Numbered from the stretch's first letter, positions 1 through 8,433 are shown. The stretch: DNA of 64,000 nt from Candidatus Thorarchaeota archaeon (GCA_011364985.1 RDOC01000004.1:62001-126000), one strand, 5' to 3'. The notes: generated from the letters alone by a model not told the origin. Program-made: numbers and translations.

Positions 1-608
1 GCGATACTGCCATCTTTGAAATCGACCCTCCATTCCTTCGCATACTCAGGGGGTGCAACTTTCTTAATCAGGGCATTCACTTTGGCCATGATGACATCAA
101 TACGTTCGTATACCTTCTTTGGCGGGAGTTTCAGTTCGTTGATAAGACGGTCCACTTTATTCACGAATAGAACAGGCTTGCATGCTTCACCGCCGACAGC
201 CAGACGGATGTTTGTTTCAGTCTGTGTCATGACTCCTTCAAGTGCATCAACTAGGATTACTGCGCCATCGCTGGCACGAAGTGCCCTTGAAACCTCACCC
301 GTGAAGGAAAGGTGTCCTGGAGTGTCAGAGAGCTGAACTAGATACTCCTGCCCGTCAATCTCGAAGTTGAGCATCACCACTGAAGTGAATATGGTAATGC
401 CACGCTCTTGCTCTTCCTCATCACTATCTGTCATCAATGCCTGTCCTGCAGCTGCATCACTCATGAGGCCAGCACGACGCATTAGATAGTCGGTTGTCGT
501 GGTCTTTCCGTGGTCAATATGAGCACTGATTGATATGATTCGCTTATGCCTGAAATCATCGCTCATTATCAAGCGCTTAATTTGCTCTGGCTCCTTTACT
601 TTAACCAT
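1..608 (-). CDS. fusA: Translation elongation factor 2 (N-terminal part, runs off the window)
   Basis: GTPase that drives ribosomal translocation. The visible 202 codons hold the GTP-binding domain: P-loop AHIDHGKTT (about residues 29-37), switch I RGITI, G3 DTPGH and G4 NKVD. The ATG at 606-608 gives MVKVKEPEQIK, the usual length before the P-loop. The gene is 3'-truncated by the window edge, so the diphthamide loop cannot be seen. Odd: G3 is followed by LSFTGEV where archaeal and eukaryotic EF-2 have VDF(G/S)xEV, so the normally conserved Asp after the G3 box is Ser. Several Asgard lineages are known to carry EF-2 paralogues, so this could be either the canonical factor or a paralogue. It is certainly an EF-2-family translational GTPase; which copy is unclear. 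Confidence 0.93.
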   Translation of the reverse strand, partial: MVKVKEPEQIKRLIMSDDFRHKRIISISAHIDHGKTTTTDYLMRRAGLMSDAAAGQALMTDSDEEEQERGITIFTSVVMLNFEIDGQEYLVQLSDTPGHLSFTGEVSRALRASDGAVILVDALEGVMTQTETNIRLAVGGEACKPVLFVNKVDRLINELKLPPKKVYERIDVIMAKVNALIKKVAPPEYAKEWRVDFKDGSI

Positions 609-754
609 TTGTCATCATCACCTAGCTCCGCTGTCTATCGGTCTATTATGACCTGAGGTTTTAATGTAATAGAAGGGCGGAGTCACCGAGAAAGTCATCG
701 GTGGTCTGGGCCAGCACTTTTTCTGATTCTTAAAAGATTATCGTCATAGTCATA

Positions 755-1534
755 CTACCTAGTGGCAATAACAACCATCCTGTCAGAATTGGCTGCGTAT
801 GGCATACGTGGAAGCTTATTCTGTCCATAGAACTCGGTCTTCAGAAACCCAACATCATGAAGCATCGATTGTATTTCATGTGAGGTGTACATTCGAATGT
901 CATTATTTGCCATTGCATCCTCATTCATTTCCACAATGAGGGCTTCTTCAGTATCAATGAAAGTTGCTGGTCGACCGCGTAGCACTCCAGCTGTTGCATC
1001 GATTGAATGTGGCTCGTTCAGTAGATAGCCGCCTTCCATAGCGGTCCAGCTCTTGTAGAACCGTGGAAGGTTGTACGGATTCATGAGGTCAAGTAGGAGT
1101 CGGCCGCCCGATGAAAGGACCTTGTAGGACCCCTCAAGAACTTTCAGATTCTCTTCATGATCGAAGAAACCAAAACTATGACTCAGAATAACTGCAGCAT
1201 CGAAGGTGTGGTCTGATGTCATGGAGCGCATATCACCAGTATAGAAGTCAGCATCAACATGTGCATCACGGGCTCTCTCCTTTGCCACTTCAATGAGAGT
1301 TGAGGACAGGTCGAAGCCCGAAACCTTCAACTTGCGTTTAGCAAAGAGTACCCCCTGGTCACCGGCTCCGCATGCAATATCAAGAAGTCTATCACCCTTC
1401 TTAAGACCCAGTACCTCAATACAGAAGTCGACCACAAATTCGTCATATTGATGGATGCCCTGAATCGATTGACGGTGTTTCACTCGAAAGGTTTCTGCCC
1501 AAAAGTCGTCCCAGCCACGTTCAATTCGTTCCAT
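755..1534 (-). CDS. Class I SAM-dependent methyltransferase
   Basis: A 259-residue Rossmann-fold methyltransferase of unknown substrate. Motif I is LLDIACGAGDQG (about residues 51-62), followed by the acidic loop GFDLSS at the end of strand 2 and a DAAVILSHSFGFF motif IV-like segment. The frame stays open upstream to 1726, but that stretch (Cys-rich, low similarity to any domain) overlaps a stable RNA fold and is unlikely to be translated. I start at the ATG at 1532-1534, giving MERIERGWDDFWAE, a normal beginning for this family. A TATA-like box at 1733-1740 predicts a 5' leader of about 175 nt containing the three-way junction at 1624-1701. A small-molecule methyltransferase is most likely. 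Confidence 0.85.
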   Translation of the reverse strand: MERIERGWDDFWAETFRVKHRQSIQGIHQYDEFVVDFCIEVLGLKKGDRLLDIACGAGDQGVLFAKRKLKVSGFDLSSTLIEVAKERARDAHVDADFYTGDMRSMTSDHTFDAAVILSHSFGFFDHEENLKVLEGSYKVLSSGGRLLLDLMNPYNLPRFYKSWTAMEGGYLLNEPHSIDATAGVLRGRPATFIDTEEALIVEMNEDAMANNDIRMYTSHEIQSMLHDVGFLKTEFYGQNKLPRMPYAANSDRMVVIATR

Positions 1535-1623
1535 ATGATGCACATCCAACTCACTTTGTAGAATACCAACGATATGAAGATTCTCATTGTGAGAAAGAAG
1601 GAAAGAATTTAGAAATAATGGAG

Positions 1624-1701
1624 AAGACCCGCAGCCTGTTAGTTCATCGCCGGGAGGGACGCAGTTGAAGCAACAGGAAACTCTGTGAGTACGCGGGCCT
1701 T
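1624..1701 (-). ncRNA. Candidate structured RNA or leader element (three-way junction)
   Basis: Read on the minus strand, 1693-1701 pairs with 1624-1632 (9 bp including one G-U, AAGGCCCGC with GCGGGUCUU). Inside lie a small hairpin at 1680-1690 (ACUC/GAGU, 3-nt loop) and a 6-bp helix between 1672-1677 and 1635-1640 (CCUGUU/AACAGG), making a closed three-way junction. The G-U pair favours the minus strand. It begins about 10 nt after the start site predicted from the TATA box at 1733-1740 and ends about 90 nt before the methyltransferase ATG. It could be a leader element or a stand-alone small RNA. I could not match it to the conserved cores of TPP, SAM, cobalamin, fluoride or c-di-GMP riboswitches, nor to SRP RNA or RNase P RNA. 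Confidence 0.45.
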
Positions 1702-1732
1702 GCGTCTCCAAACTATTAACAGGCAATATCGC

Positions 1733-1740
1733 CTATAAAT
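1733..1740 (-). promoter_or_regulatory. TATA box for the leader RNA and methyltransferase
   Basis: Minus-strand ATTTATAG. At the usual archaeal spacing of about 25 nt it would start transcription near 1711, just upstream of the structured leader. A second TATA-like run lies further up at 1803-1815. Confidence 0.45.
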
Positions 1741-1845
1741 CTATAGATTGTCCGCAAAAACGGCAACCTTTCCAAAAAAGCGAATTATAGCCGAAAAACT
1801 GGAATATAAATAAATAGAAGCTATTTTCACATAAGAGAAATGAGT

Positions 1846-1949
1846 TGGTAGCCCCGCCAGGACTCGAACCTGGGTCCAGCGGGCCAGAACCGCTGATGAT
1901 GGACCAGTTTGCATAGATCCCAAGGGATCCTACTCTACACCACGGGGCT
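1846..1949 (-). tRNA. tRNA-Gln (CUG) with a 26-nt intron in the D-loop, CCA encoded
   Basis: Acceptor AGCCCCG (1943-1949) pairs with CGGGGCT, followed by discriminator A and an encoded CCA (1846-1848). The anticodon arm AGCGG-TTCTGGC-CCGCT gives anticodon CTG, and the T-arm CCAGG-TTCGAGT-CCTGG is intact with a 4-nt variable region. The D-arm is interrupted: removing about 1906-1931 restores GTG/CAT pairing, a D-loop with GG, and a 75-nt body. The putative intron contains a perfect GATCCC/GGGATC hairpin, and one placement of its ends leaves a 4-bp GGAU/GUCC helix between the junctions, as expected of a bulge-helix-bulge substrate. Exact ends are ambiguous by 1-2 nt because GG occurs at both junctions. 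Confidence 0.92.
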
Positions 1950-2089
1950 TTTTTGAAGGCCTAAGAGGGTCAGCGACTCAGCACTCTGTTATCTTCTAAT
2001 TACCTTTTCGCTCAGGGAGTGGTTGCTTCTGAAAAACGGAACTACCAGCAAATAGAAATTGGGGAAATTTCTCTGCAAGACGAACATCA

Positions 2090-2833
2090 ATGCCTCTATG
2101 GTCCGAACTAACCCGAAGGGAATTCCAAAAGGCTTCAAGAAACACTCACGTTGTTCTGATGGTCACTGGGGCACTTGAACCCCATGGAATGCACATGGCA
2201 TTGGGAACAGACATCATCTTACCCACATACTTAGCAGAGAAGATAGCCAAGAGAACGGAAGCCATGGTATTACCAGCCATCCCATTTGGAGACAGCTGGA
2301 GCTTTGACCTCTATGAGGGAACAGTATCTGTATCACCAGAAACCCTTGTGAGTCTCTACGCAGATGTGATGACTTCGGTCTTTAGAAACGGGTTCAGATA
2401 CCTTGTTGCTTTGAACGGCCATGGCCCTAATGCAACCCTCCTTGAACAGGCAGCGAAAAAGGCCACGATGGCTGGAGAGCGAGTGGTCATAATAGTAAAC
2501 TGGTGGATTGATCTAGCAAAGGATGTGAGGAAGATTGTGCTTGAATCACCTGAAGGCCATGCCGCAGAAGACGAAACTTCAGAGCTCATGTTCATTAGGC
2601 CGGATCTAGTTGATATCTCAGCAGCTATGAAAAAGAGCGTCAAGACGAAATACCGAATTGTGTCGGCTGGGTACAGAGAGGAGCTTTATCCGGCCGCGAT
2701 TCTTGGAGATCCAACTCTAGCATCAGAAGAGAAAGGAAGGCTGATAATTGAACAGGCGGAGACCGAACTGGTTGAACTCATCTCCCAACTCGAACGCGGC
2801 GAAGTTCCTCTTGAGAAAGAGCCACGATCTTGA
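2090..2833 (+). CDS. Creatininase-family amidohydrolase
   Basis: A 247-residue metal-dependent hydrolase of the creatininase/MftE/ArfB superfamily. Metal-binding signatures are visible: GALEPHGMHMALGTD (about residues 28-42, supplying Glu, His and Asp), NGHGPN (about 108-113) and GHAAEDETSELMF with the downstream Glu (about 165). Length is normal. The family includes creatininase, formamide hydrolase of archaeal riboflavin/F420 synthesis (ArfB) and mycofactocin peptidase; no neighbour decides between them. It stands alone, downstream of the divergently placed tRNA-Gln and convergent with the MglA-like GTPase gene 11 bp away. Confidence 0.88.
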   Translation: MPLWSELTRREFQKASRNTHVVLMVTGALEPHGMHMALGTDIILPTYLAEKIAKRTEAMVLPAIPFGDSWSFDLYEGTVSVSPETLVSLYADVMTSVFRNGFRYLVALNGHGPNATLLEQAAKKATMAGERVVIIVNWWIDLAKDVRKIVLESPEGHAAEDETSELMFIRPDLVDISAAMKKSVKTKYRIVSAGYREELYPAAILGDPTLASEEKGRLIIEQAETELVELISQLERGEVPLEKEPRS

Positions 2834-2844
2834 GATTCTGAATA

Positions 2845-3708
2845 CTAGATTCCCATCTTGAAAATGAGTGAGTCACGGAGAACCCGCTGGAACATCCTCA
2901 AGAGATTCTTCCCTTCAGTTGCGATTGTTGGAAATACTGGATACCCTTGGACACCTAGCATGTCTACCATATAGTCAACTGGTAAGGCGTTTGGGAGGTC
3001 TCTCTTGTTTAGAGATACAATGATTGGCAATGTTGCCATCCTATCTGTTCCAAGCGCAATTCTCAATTCCTGGATTGAGGCAAGATTCTCGTTCATCTGC
3101 TCAGGGGTGGAATCAGCCATGAAGATTATTCCATCGACATTGCGAAGGACATTGATGCGTTGAGTTGCATGCCTTCGCTGTCCGGCCACTGTAAACACAT
3201 CAAACACAACATTTTCACTGGCAGACACCGGAATGAAATCGAAATATGTTGTACGTCCCAGTTCGTCGGAGATCTCAACGATCTTTCCCTTGGAGAGAGA
3301 CTTCACATTGGCAAACAGCCATCTCAAGGCAGTTGTCTTTCCAGACAGGGAGGGGCCATAGAATACGATCTTGATATGTATACGTCCCATCTCATCTCGT
3401 TTGAGATCCTCACCTGCAACAATCTCTTGTACTTTCTGAGGACCAATTTTCGCTCTACTAGCCAGCCTTTTCGTTCCCTCTTCATCAACTCGCAGCTCCG
3501 CTGATGAGGCCACAAGAGTCCCTTCAGGTTGCGGATGCAGTATCTCAGCTGATAGGGTCTCCTCAGTGCCAATAGGCGCATCACCCTCTGCTGCCCCCAC
3601 CTTAGCAGAGGATTCGACGTGTGTAGTATCGGGTTCTGGTATAGATTCTAATGCCGGGGATTCCTTCTTTTTGGTTCTTCTGAACCTTGACGTCAGCCTC
3701 CGTAGCAA
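2845..3708 (-). CDS. MglA-like small GTPase with charged N-terminal extension
   Basis: A 287-residue protein. About 110 low-complexity charged residues, beginning with an Arg/Lys-rich patch, precede a GTPase domain: P-loop GPSLSGKTT, then GRTTYFDFIPV, G3-region TVAGQRRH and G4 NKRD. The pattern GP-x-x-x-GKTT plus RT-x-(F/Y)-FDF is typical of the MglA/Rup1 branch, cytoplasmic switches that work with Roadblock-domain partners. The start is TTG at 3706-3708, with a purine-rich GGAGAGAGG just upstream. It is transcribed divergently from the aminotransferase gene across about 90 bp. The N-terminal tail may bind membranes or partners (inference). The substrate pathway is unknown. Confidence 0.88.
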   Translation of the reverse strand: MLRRLTSRFRRTKKKESPALESIPEPDTTHVESSAKVGAAEGDAPIGTEETLSAEILHPQPEGTLVASSAELRVDEEGTKRLASRAKIGPQKVQEIVAGEDLKRDEMGRIHIKIVFYGPSLSGKTTALRWLFANVKSLSKGKIVEISDELGRTTYFDFIPVSASENVVFDVFTVAGQRRHATQRINVLRNVDGIIFMADSTPEQMNENLASIQELRIALGTDRMATLPIIVSLNKRDLPNALPVDYMVDMLGVQGYPVFPTIATEGKNLLRMFQRVLRDSLIFKMGI

Positions 3709-3799
3709 AGAGAACCTCTCTCCAAAGAGAAACGAATATGCAACCCGACTTAAATCTTAGGGGGATAGTATCCGCAGTGACCTTTATCAGCAATTGGGC

Positions 3800-4939
3800 A
3801 TGGAATGTAGCATCATGCCATACCCGATTACTAAGGACTTCATTGAAAGCAACTTTCCGACACTCTCGACAATGACCTACCTAAACAACGCATCAACAGG
3901 AATCCCTCCAGTGTCTGCAATAAACGCAATGAAGCAGTACTTGGATGACAAAATACATGCAAAAGGCAGCTTTGAGGAAACCCTGCAGAACTTCAAAGCC
4001 GTCCGCGAGTCACTTGCAGAACTTCTTGGAGGACGGGAAGATCAGTATGCGTTCGTTTCCAGTACGTCTGCGGGAATCAACTCCTTTGCTCACAGCATCC
4101 AGTATCCTGAAGGATCCAACATTGTAATATGCGACTTGGAATTTCCTTCAAACTACATTCCTTGGCAAAATGCTAGTCGGCTTTACGGTGTTGAGTTACG
4201 TGTTGCCGATTCTCGAAATGGAGAAGCTCCTCTCGAAATCTTTGAAGAGCTTGTAGATGAGAACACCCGAGTGCTGTCGATCAGCCAAACGCAATTTGGC
4301 TCAGGATTTCGAGCAGACCTTAGGGGGTTGGCGAAGATTGTTCATGATGTCAATGGGTACCTAGTTGCCGATATAATACAGGCCGCAGGATGGGCTGATA
4401 CTGATCTCTCCAAGGAGAATGTAGACTTTGCCTCTGGCCAGGCGGCTAAGTGGCTTATCGGCCCAATTGGTGCGGGATACATCTACGTTGCAGACCAAAT
4501 TCTGGATAAGGTAACACCAAGATTCCTGTCGTGGTGGGGAGTCAAGGACATTATGAATTTCAGCTATGCCGATAGAGAACCCTTGCCGGATGCAAAGATG
4601 TTTCAGGTTGGGTCGCCAGCCATGATCTCGTATGTTGGGTTTATGGAGTCGCTCAAGCTGCTACTTGATATGCCGGCTGCAACAAGAGAGCGTATCACAC
4701 TCGAAAATGCAGAATATCTAAGGAAAAGACTTGCCGAAGAAGAAATCGGATTCTATGACTTTCCTGAGAAGAACAGATCACCAATCGTATCATGCAAACC
4801 AGACGATGTGGAAGAACTGCAAAAAAGGCTTCAGAATAGGAATATCCATTGTTCTGTTAGAAATGGAAGACTACGTATATCTCCACATTTTTATAATACG
4901 CATGAGGACATCGATGCACTTCTTGACTCTCTGAGGTGA
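3800..4939 (+). CDS. Class V PLP-dependent aminotransferase (cysteine desulfurase-like fold)
   Basis: A protein of about 379 residues of the aspartate-aminotransferase superfamily, class V. Seen: N-terminal TYLNNASTGIPP, a central ADIIQAAGWAD segment, and a presumed Schiff-base Lys in GQAAKWLIGP (class V enzymes usually have a His before this Lys; here it is Ala). No cysteine-rich desulfurase loop is evident, so it may act on a substrate such as kynurenine, isopenicillin or another amino acid rather than supply sulfur. TTG 3794, ATG 3800 and ATG 3815 are all possible starts; a TATA-like TTAAAT near 3750 fits the later two. The MBL gene follows after 4 bp, so the two are probably co-translated. 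Confidence 0.88.
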   Translation: MECSIMPYPITKDFIESNFPTLSTMTYLNNASTGIPPVSAINAMKQYLDDKIHAKGSFEETLQNFKAVRESLAELLGGREDQYAFVSSTSAGINSFAHSIQYPEGSNIVICDLEFPSNYIPWQNASRLYGVELRVADSRNGEAPLEIFEELVDENTRVLSISQTQFGSGFRADLRGLAKIVHDVNGYLVADIIQAAGWADTDLSKENVDFASGQAAKWLIGPIGAGYIYVADQILDKVTPRFLSWWGVKDIMNFSYADREPLPDAKMFQVGSPAMISYVGFMESLKLLLDMPAATRERITLENAEYLRKRLAEEEIGFYDFPEKNRSPIVSCKPDDVEELQKRLQNRNIHCSVRNGRLRISPHFYNTHEDIDALLDSLR

Positions 4940-4943
4940 TTTC

Positions 4944-5624
4944 TTGTTCAGACATGTTGCAGGTTCAGTGTATTTCAGAGTCAGCAACTCAATGGACTCG
5001 AATATTGGTTTCATTGATGGAGAGGACTCAAAGATCCTGATTGATGCAGGGACTGGCATCTACCATGGAAATCTGGAGAAGGATCTGCAAAGCATTGGAT
5101 CCTCGGCCGAAGAGATCACAGACATCATATTCACGCATAGTCACATTGACCATATTGGAGGCGTACTCCCTTTTCTTGAACTGCAATCATCAAGACTATA
5201 CCTACATCGTTCCGAGGGAGAACTCATCAATTCCGGAAATATGATGCTGACACTGGGAAATACATTTGGGGTGGACCTCCCACCATTCAAGATCCATCAT
5301 CTTCTTGAAGAAGGAGATACTATCACGTTTGGTGATGTAAATCTCGAAGTATACAATACACCAGGTCACTCCATAGGAAGCATTTGCCTACATATTGAAG
5401 ACCTACGGCTCATCTTCACAGGCGATACCATGTTTCCAGGAGGCAGTTTTGGCAGGGTCGATTTTCCAACAGGAAGTCCGAAGGATCTTGTGACTTCACT
5501 CAAGAGAATCAGTGAGATGGACTTCGAGACTGCGTTACCAGGACATATGAATGCAATATACAGCAATGCAAAAAAGCACGCAATATCCTCTTACAAAACG
5601 GCTCAAAGCTGGTTTAAGACTTAG
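4944..5624 (+). CDS. MBL-fold metallohydrolase (glyoxalase II-like)
   Basis: A 226-residue zinc hydrolase of the metallo-beta-lactamase superfamily. The metal motif HSHIDH (about residues 66-71), NTPGHSIGS (about 138), GDT (about 160) and PGH (about 202) are all present in order, as in glyoxalase II and persulfide dioxygenase relatives. The TTG start lies 4 bp after the aminotransferase stop, indicating translational coupling. The last 11 bp overlap the convergent panE gene. Pairing of a class V aminotransferase with an MBL thioesterase-like enzyme suggests consecutive steps in one small pathway, but no substrate can be named. Confidence 0.88.
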   Translation: MFRHVAGSVYFRVSNSMDSNIGFIDGEDSKILIDAGTGIYHGNLEKDLQSIGSSAEEITDIIFTHSHIDHIGGVLPFLELQSSRLYLHRSEGELINSGNMMLTLGNTFGVDLPPFKIHHLLEEGDTITFGDVNLEVYNTPGHSIGSICLHIEDLRLIFTGDTMFPGGSFGRVDFPTGSPKDLVTSLKRISEMDFETALPGHMNAIYSNAKKHAISSYKTAQSWFKT

Positions 5625-6603
5625 TCATCGATTCGTGCAGCTCCTTAGCGGACAGGGGAGCTATCTCTGAACAAGATTCAGAGAGCTGCAGGAGCCTTGC
5701 CTCTAATCCTCTTACGAGTGCATAGACTGCTTCGCTAAATGGCGTTTCAATTCCCAATGCCTTTCCATTTCTGATTACTTCTCCAGTAATGGCCTCAATT
5801 TCAGTTCGCTTGCAGGCATTGATATCCTGAAGCATGGAATTCGTGTTCTCAGAGGTTGCCTTTGCTGTGCCCAGAGCGTAACGAATTGGATCAGGTGTGG
5901 TCAGTTCAATACCCATGGCGGCCGCCACTTCTGCAGCCTCCTCTACGAGACGAATCACTAGTTTTCTCAACAGGGGATCATTATAGATTTCTCCGTTCGT
6001 CAATCCTGTGAGCGCCCCAATCGGGTTTATTCCACAATTCACAATGGTCTTTGTCCAGACAACGCCTTCAATGTTATCAGACGCCCGAACATCGAAGCCT
6101 GCACGTTGAAGCAGACCAACAACCTTCTTGACTATCTCTTCGTTCTCTGGATAATGAGAGCCAATTTCAGTAACACCTGTTCCAGTGATAGTGACTTCAC
6201 CCGGGGATGTCATGATGGCACCCATACATGTTGTAGCCCTTAGCACCCTTCGTGATCTCAGTTGTTCAGCAACAATCTTCTCAGTGCCAATTCCATTCTG
6301 AATAACTAGGAGATACGCGCCTCCATCAATCAAGTGCCCAACACGCATAGCTGCTTCTATTGAATCGTGTGTCTTTGTAGTAAGCAGAACCAAGTCAGCC
6401 TGGTCCACATCCATAGGGTCAATAGCTGCCTTCAGTGGAAAGGTATGATTTCCAAGGACACCTTTCACCGTCAAGCCGCGCGTATTAATCATATTAACAT
6501 GCTCTGGTCGGCCAACCAGCAACATGACATCTTCACCAGCTTTACTTAGAAGAGCACCGTAAAGGCTTCCAATTGCGCCAGCACCCATAACAACGATCTT
6601 CAC
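5614..6603 (-). CDS. panE: 2-dehydropantoate 2-reductase (ketopantoate reductase)
   Basis: Makes (R)-pantoate from ketopantoate with NAD(P)H, feeding coenzyme A synthesis. The N-terminal Rossmann motif is GAGAIGSLYGALL (residues 7-19). LLTTKTHD contains the conserved Lys, QNGIGTE is the family signature near residue 100, and the C-terminal helical domain has TIVNCGINPIGALTGL. Its 329 residues are normal. It is the last gene of a three-gene operon: its ATG overlaps the phosphopantothenate synthetase stop by 4 bp. Ketopantoate reductase, pantoate kinase and phosphopantothenate synthetase together make the archaeal route to 4'-phosphopantothenate. Confidence 0.95.
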   Translation of the reverse strand: MKIVVMGAGAIGSLYGALLSKAGEDVMLLVGRPEHVNMINTRGLTVKGVLGNHTFPLKAAIDPMDVDQADLVLLTTKTHDSIEAAMRVGHLIDGGAYLLVIQNGIGTEKIVAEQLRSRRVLRATTCMGAIMTSPGEVTITGTGVTEIGSHYPENEEIVKKVVGLLQRAGFDVRASDNIEGVVWTKTIVNCGINPIGALTGLTNGEIYNDPLLRKLVIRLVEEAAEVAAAMGIELTTPDPIRYALGTAKATSENTNSMLQDINACKRTEIEAITGEVIRNGKALGIETPFSEAVYALVRGLEARLLQLSESCSEIAPLSAKELHESMTKS

Positions 6604-7376
6604 TGCAGTTCCTCCCTAGCTTTCGTTTCCAGATGCTTCATCATTAGACGTATAGCTTTACTCAAGTTCTTCTTATTGTCAAAGCTGGAAGCGATGGACA
6701 GAAGCCGATCACTTTGCATACCCTTCATCTCATGAGCACACTTCACCATCAATGGTAGTGCTCTCACAATATTGTCAACAATAGTGATATCGGAATGCAC
6801 AGCAGTCCTTGAGATTGGGTTAAGGTCAATGGTAATCACCTTCTTTCCAATAGCTTTCAAGGCTTCAGTGCGGTCACCATCTTCTAGGGGAACAAGCACA
6901 ATGTCGGCTTTGGCAATTCCCTCCGAGTCCACCTTACGGCGATTGCTGCTCAATTCAGGGATTATTTCTGATGGCCGCTCCATGGTTCCGTATACTTCCT
7001 TTGCGCCTGCATCTGTTAGAACTGAGAGAATGGCAGCTTCTCGCTCCTTCCGATAATAGAATAAGTTAATTTCAAGAGGGGCACCTGTCAGCTCAGAAAG
7101 AGCGACCAATTCTTTGGGAACAAGTGCACAGGCGTTGCCATTGACACTAATCATAGGATGTTTGGCAGTAAGCATTGCAGCAACAGCTGCTCTGCATGCC
7201 GCCTTAGCCTGCGAATTGGTTTCTTCACCGATGAGATAATCAAAAGCTTCGCCGCGACCGTGAGCCAGAAGCCCTGCAATCGCTACAACTTGCTTTCGAT
7301 GGCCATCTATGATCTTCTCTCGGACATCTAGAGACACTTTTCTCGGATGATCCTCAGGCACGTGGAGTGAAGTCAT
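6600..7376 (-). CDS. 4-phosphopantoate--beta-alanine ligase (phosphopantothenate synthetase)
   Basis: Archaea-specific enzyme that joins 4-phosphopantoate to beta-alanine using ATP, replacing bacterial PanC. The 258-residue sequence shows the DUF137 family pattern: an early RKQVVAIAGLLAHGRGEAFD block, AKHPMISVNGNACALVP near residue 90, LFYYRKEREA, and IVLVPLEDGDRTEAL followed by ITIDLNPISRTA. The ATG abuts the TAG stop of the pantoate kinase gene, and its own stop overlaps the panE start, so the three form a tight operon. Regulation is probably shared through the promoter upstream of pantoate kinase. Confidence 0.94.
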   Translation of the reverse strand: MTSLHVPEDHPRKVSLDVREKIIDGHRKQVVAIAGLLAHGRGEAFDYLIGEETNSQAKAACRAAVAAMLTAKHPMISVNGNACALVPKELVALSELTGAPLEINLFYYRKEREAAILSVLTDAGAKEVYGTMERPSEIIPELSSNRRKVDSEGIAKADIVLVPLEDGDRTEALKAIGKKVITIDLNPISRTAVHSDITIVDNIVRALPLMVKCAHEMKGMQSDRLLSIASSFDNKKNLSKAIRLMMKHLETKAREELQ

Positions 7377-8306
7377 CTAGACCAACCGCCCCCCGTCTGA
7401 AGTGACCGAAGTTACTAGAATTTGATCCTGTGTCCAGAAGTGAGTCAAAATATCAACTACCGATCTGCTCTCCGATTCACTGCAGAACGAAAAGACTGAA
7501 TCACCAAGCATCACCATGCTGCATTCCTTGAAGCCAGAGGATTGAAGCTCAAGAAGCGCTGATTCCGTGCGCTCAGTCATTAGACCAGTTCTTCTGGAGA
7601 ATTCCCTAGCGGCAATAATGAAGTTGTCAAAATCGGGGCTAGCCAGTAGTCCTTCCAGAAGATCATCCCCTACACGGTTTATTCGCTCGCGTTTTTCCGG
7701 ATTAGTCAGGATTTCCTTCGTTTCCAGACCAGGGCTGCCAGCCAGCACAACCTGCTTCGAGTGATCGTAAGGGATTTTCACGACTTCGCCAATGCCAGGA
7801 GCACCAGGCTTTGTCCTCATCTCGAACCCTCCATGGCATTGTGCAATCACATCACCCAGACCAGTATGATTCACAACCTCAGCATAATGAGCATGCACGC
7901 CAGTTGTTTGGACACCAGTATCGTTGCCTATTAGTGATGAGAGAGCAAGGGCGGTTCCCAAAGCTCCTGCTCCAGAGGCACCGAATCCAATACCGATTGG
8001 AAGTTGGGATTCATGGGCAATCTCGATGTTGAATGTCGTATCATGATCTTCTAGCAATCTAAGGATCACCGCTGATGTTACTGGGGCATCAATCAGTTCA
8101 TTGTTGTACACTATGCGCATTTTCAGTGAACTACTTTCAGAGATTCTCACAGTTGTGAGCGTTCCAGCAGCAATAGAAAACCCAGCGCCAACGGAACCAC
8201 GGAAAAGAAGATTCTCAGCTTCATCATGGATTCTGAAAATCCCCGTTATGTGCCCCGGCACAAAAGCATAGGCTTCTTTCGATGTGGAATCGCCTTGTGA
8301 GGTCAA
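7377..8306 (-). CDS. Pantoate kinase (archaeal GHMP kinase)
   Basis: Phosphorylates pantoate to 4-phosphopantoate, the first committed step of archaeal CoA synthesis. The 309 residues show the GHMP pattern: an N-terminal AYAFVPGHITGIF block, VGAGFSIAAG, and the ATP loop LPIGIGFGASGAGALG (about residues 103-118). The C-terminal half is divergent, as is usual for the family. The start is TTG at 8304-8306; no ATG lies near. It is the first gene of the operon with phosphopantothenate synthetase and PanE. A TATA box at 8338-8346 predicts a leader of only about 10 nt. Confidence 0.93.
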   Translation of the reverse strand: MTSQGDSTSKEAYAFVPGHITGIFRIHDEAENLLFRGSVGAGFSIAAGTLTTVRISESSSLKMRIVYNNELIDAPVTSAVILRLLEDHDTTFNIEIAHESQLPIGIGFGASGAGALGTALALSSLIGNDTGVQTTGVHAHYAEVVNHTGLGDVIAQCHGGFEMRTKPGAPGIGEVVKIPYDHSKQVVLAGSPGLETKEILTNPEKRERINRVGDDLLEGLLASPDFDNFIIAAREFSRRTGLMTERTESALLELQSSGFKECSMVMLGDSVFSFCSESESRSVVDILTHFWTQDQILVTSVTSDGGRLV

Positions 8307-8337
8307 CTTGTCCGATATTGGCTCTCTGCAGAAGCAG

Positions 8338-8346
8338 GTATAAAGT
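8338..8346 (-). promoter_or_regulatory. TATA box for the pantoate kinase operon
   Basis: Minus-strand ACTTTATAC, about 32 nt from the TTG start. It lies at the edge of a very AT-rich stretch (8341-8405) containing the near-palindrome TATATACGTGTATATA, a possible regulator site. Confidence 0.4.
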
Positions 8347-8433
8347 AATCTAATGCAACATATATTCTTCTTTATTCACTATATACGTGTATATACATTA
8401 TGTATCTGTGTTGAATACAAGAAGGCTGGAACC

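Noticed and set aside
1535..1726. N-terminal 64 codons of the methyltransferase frame
   Set aside because: Cysteine-rich and unlike the family; the DNA there folds into a three-way junction downstream of a TATA box, so it is treated as leader.
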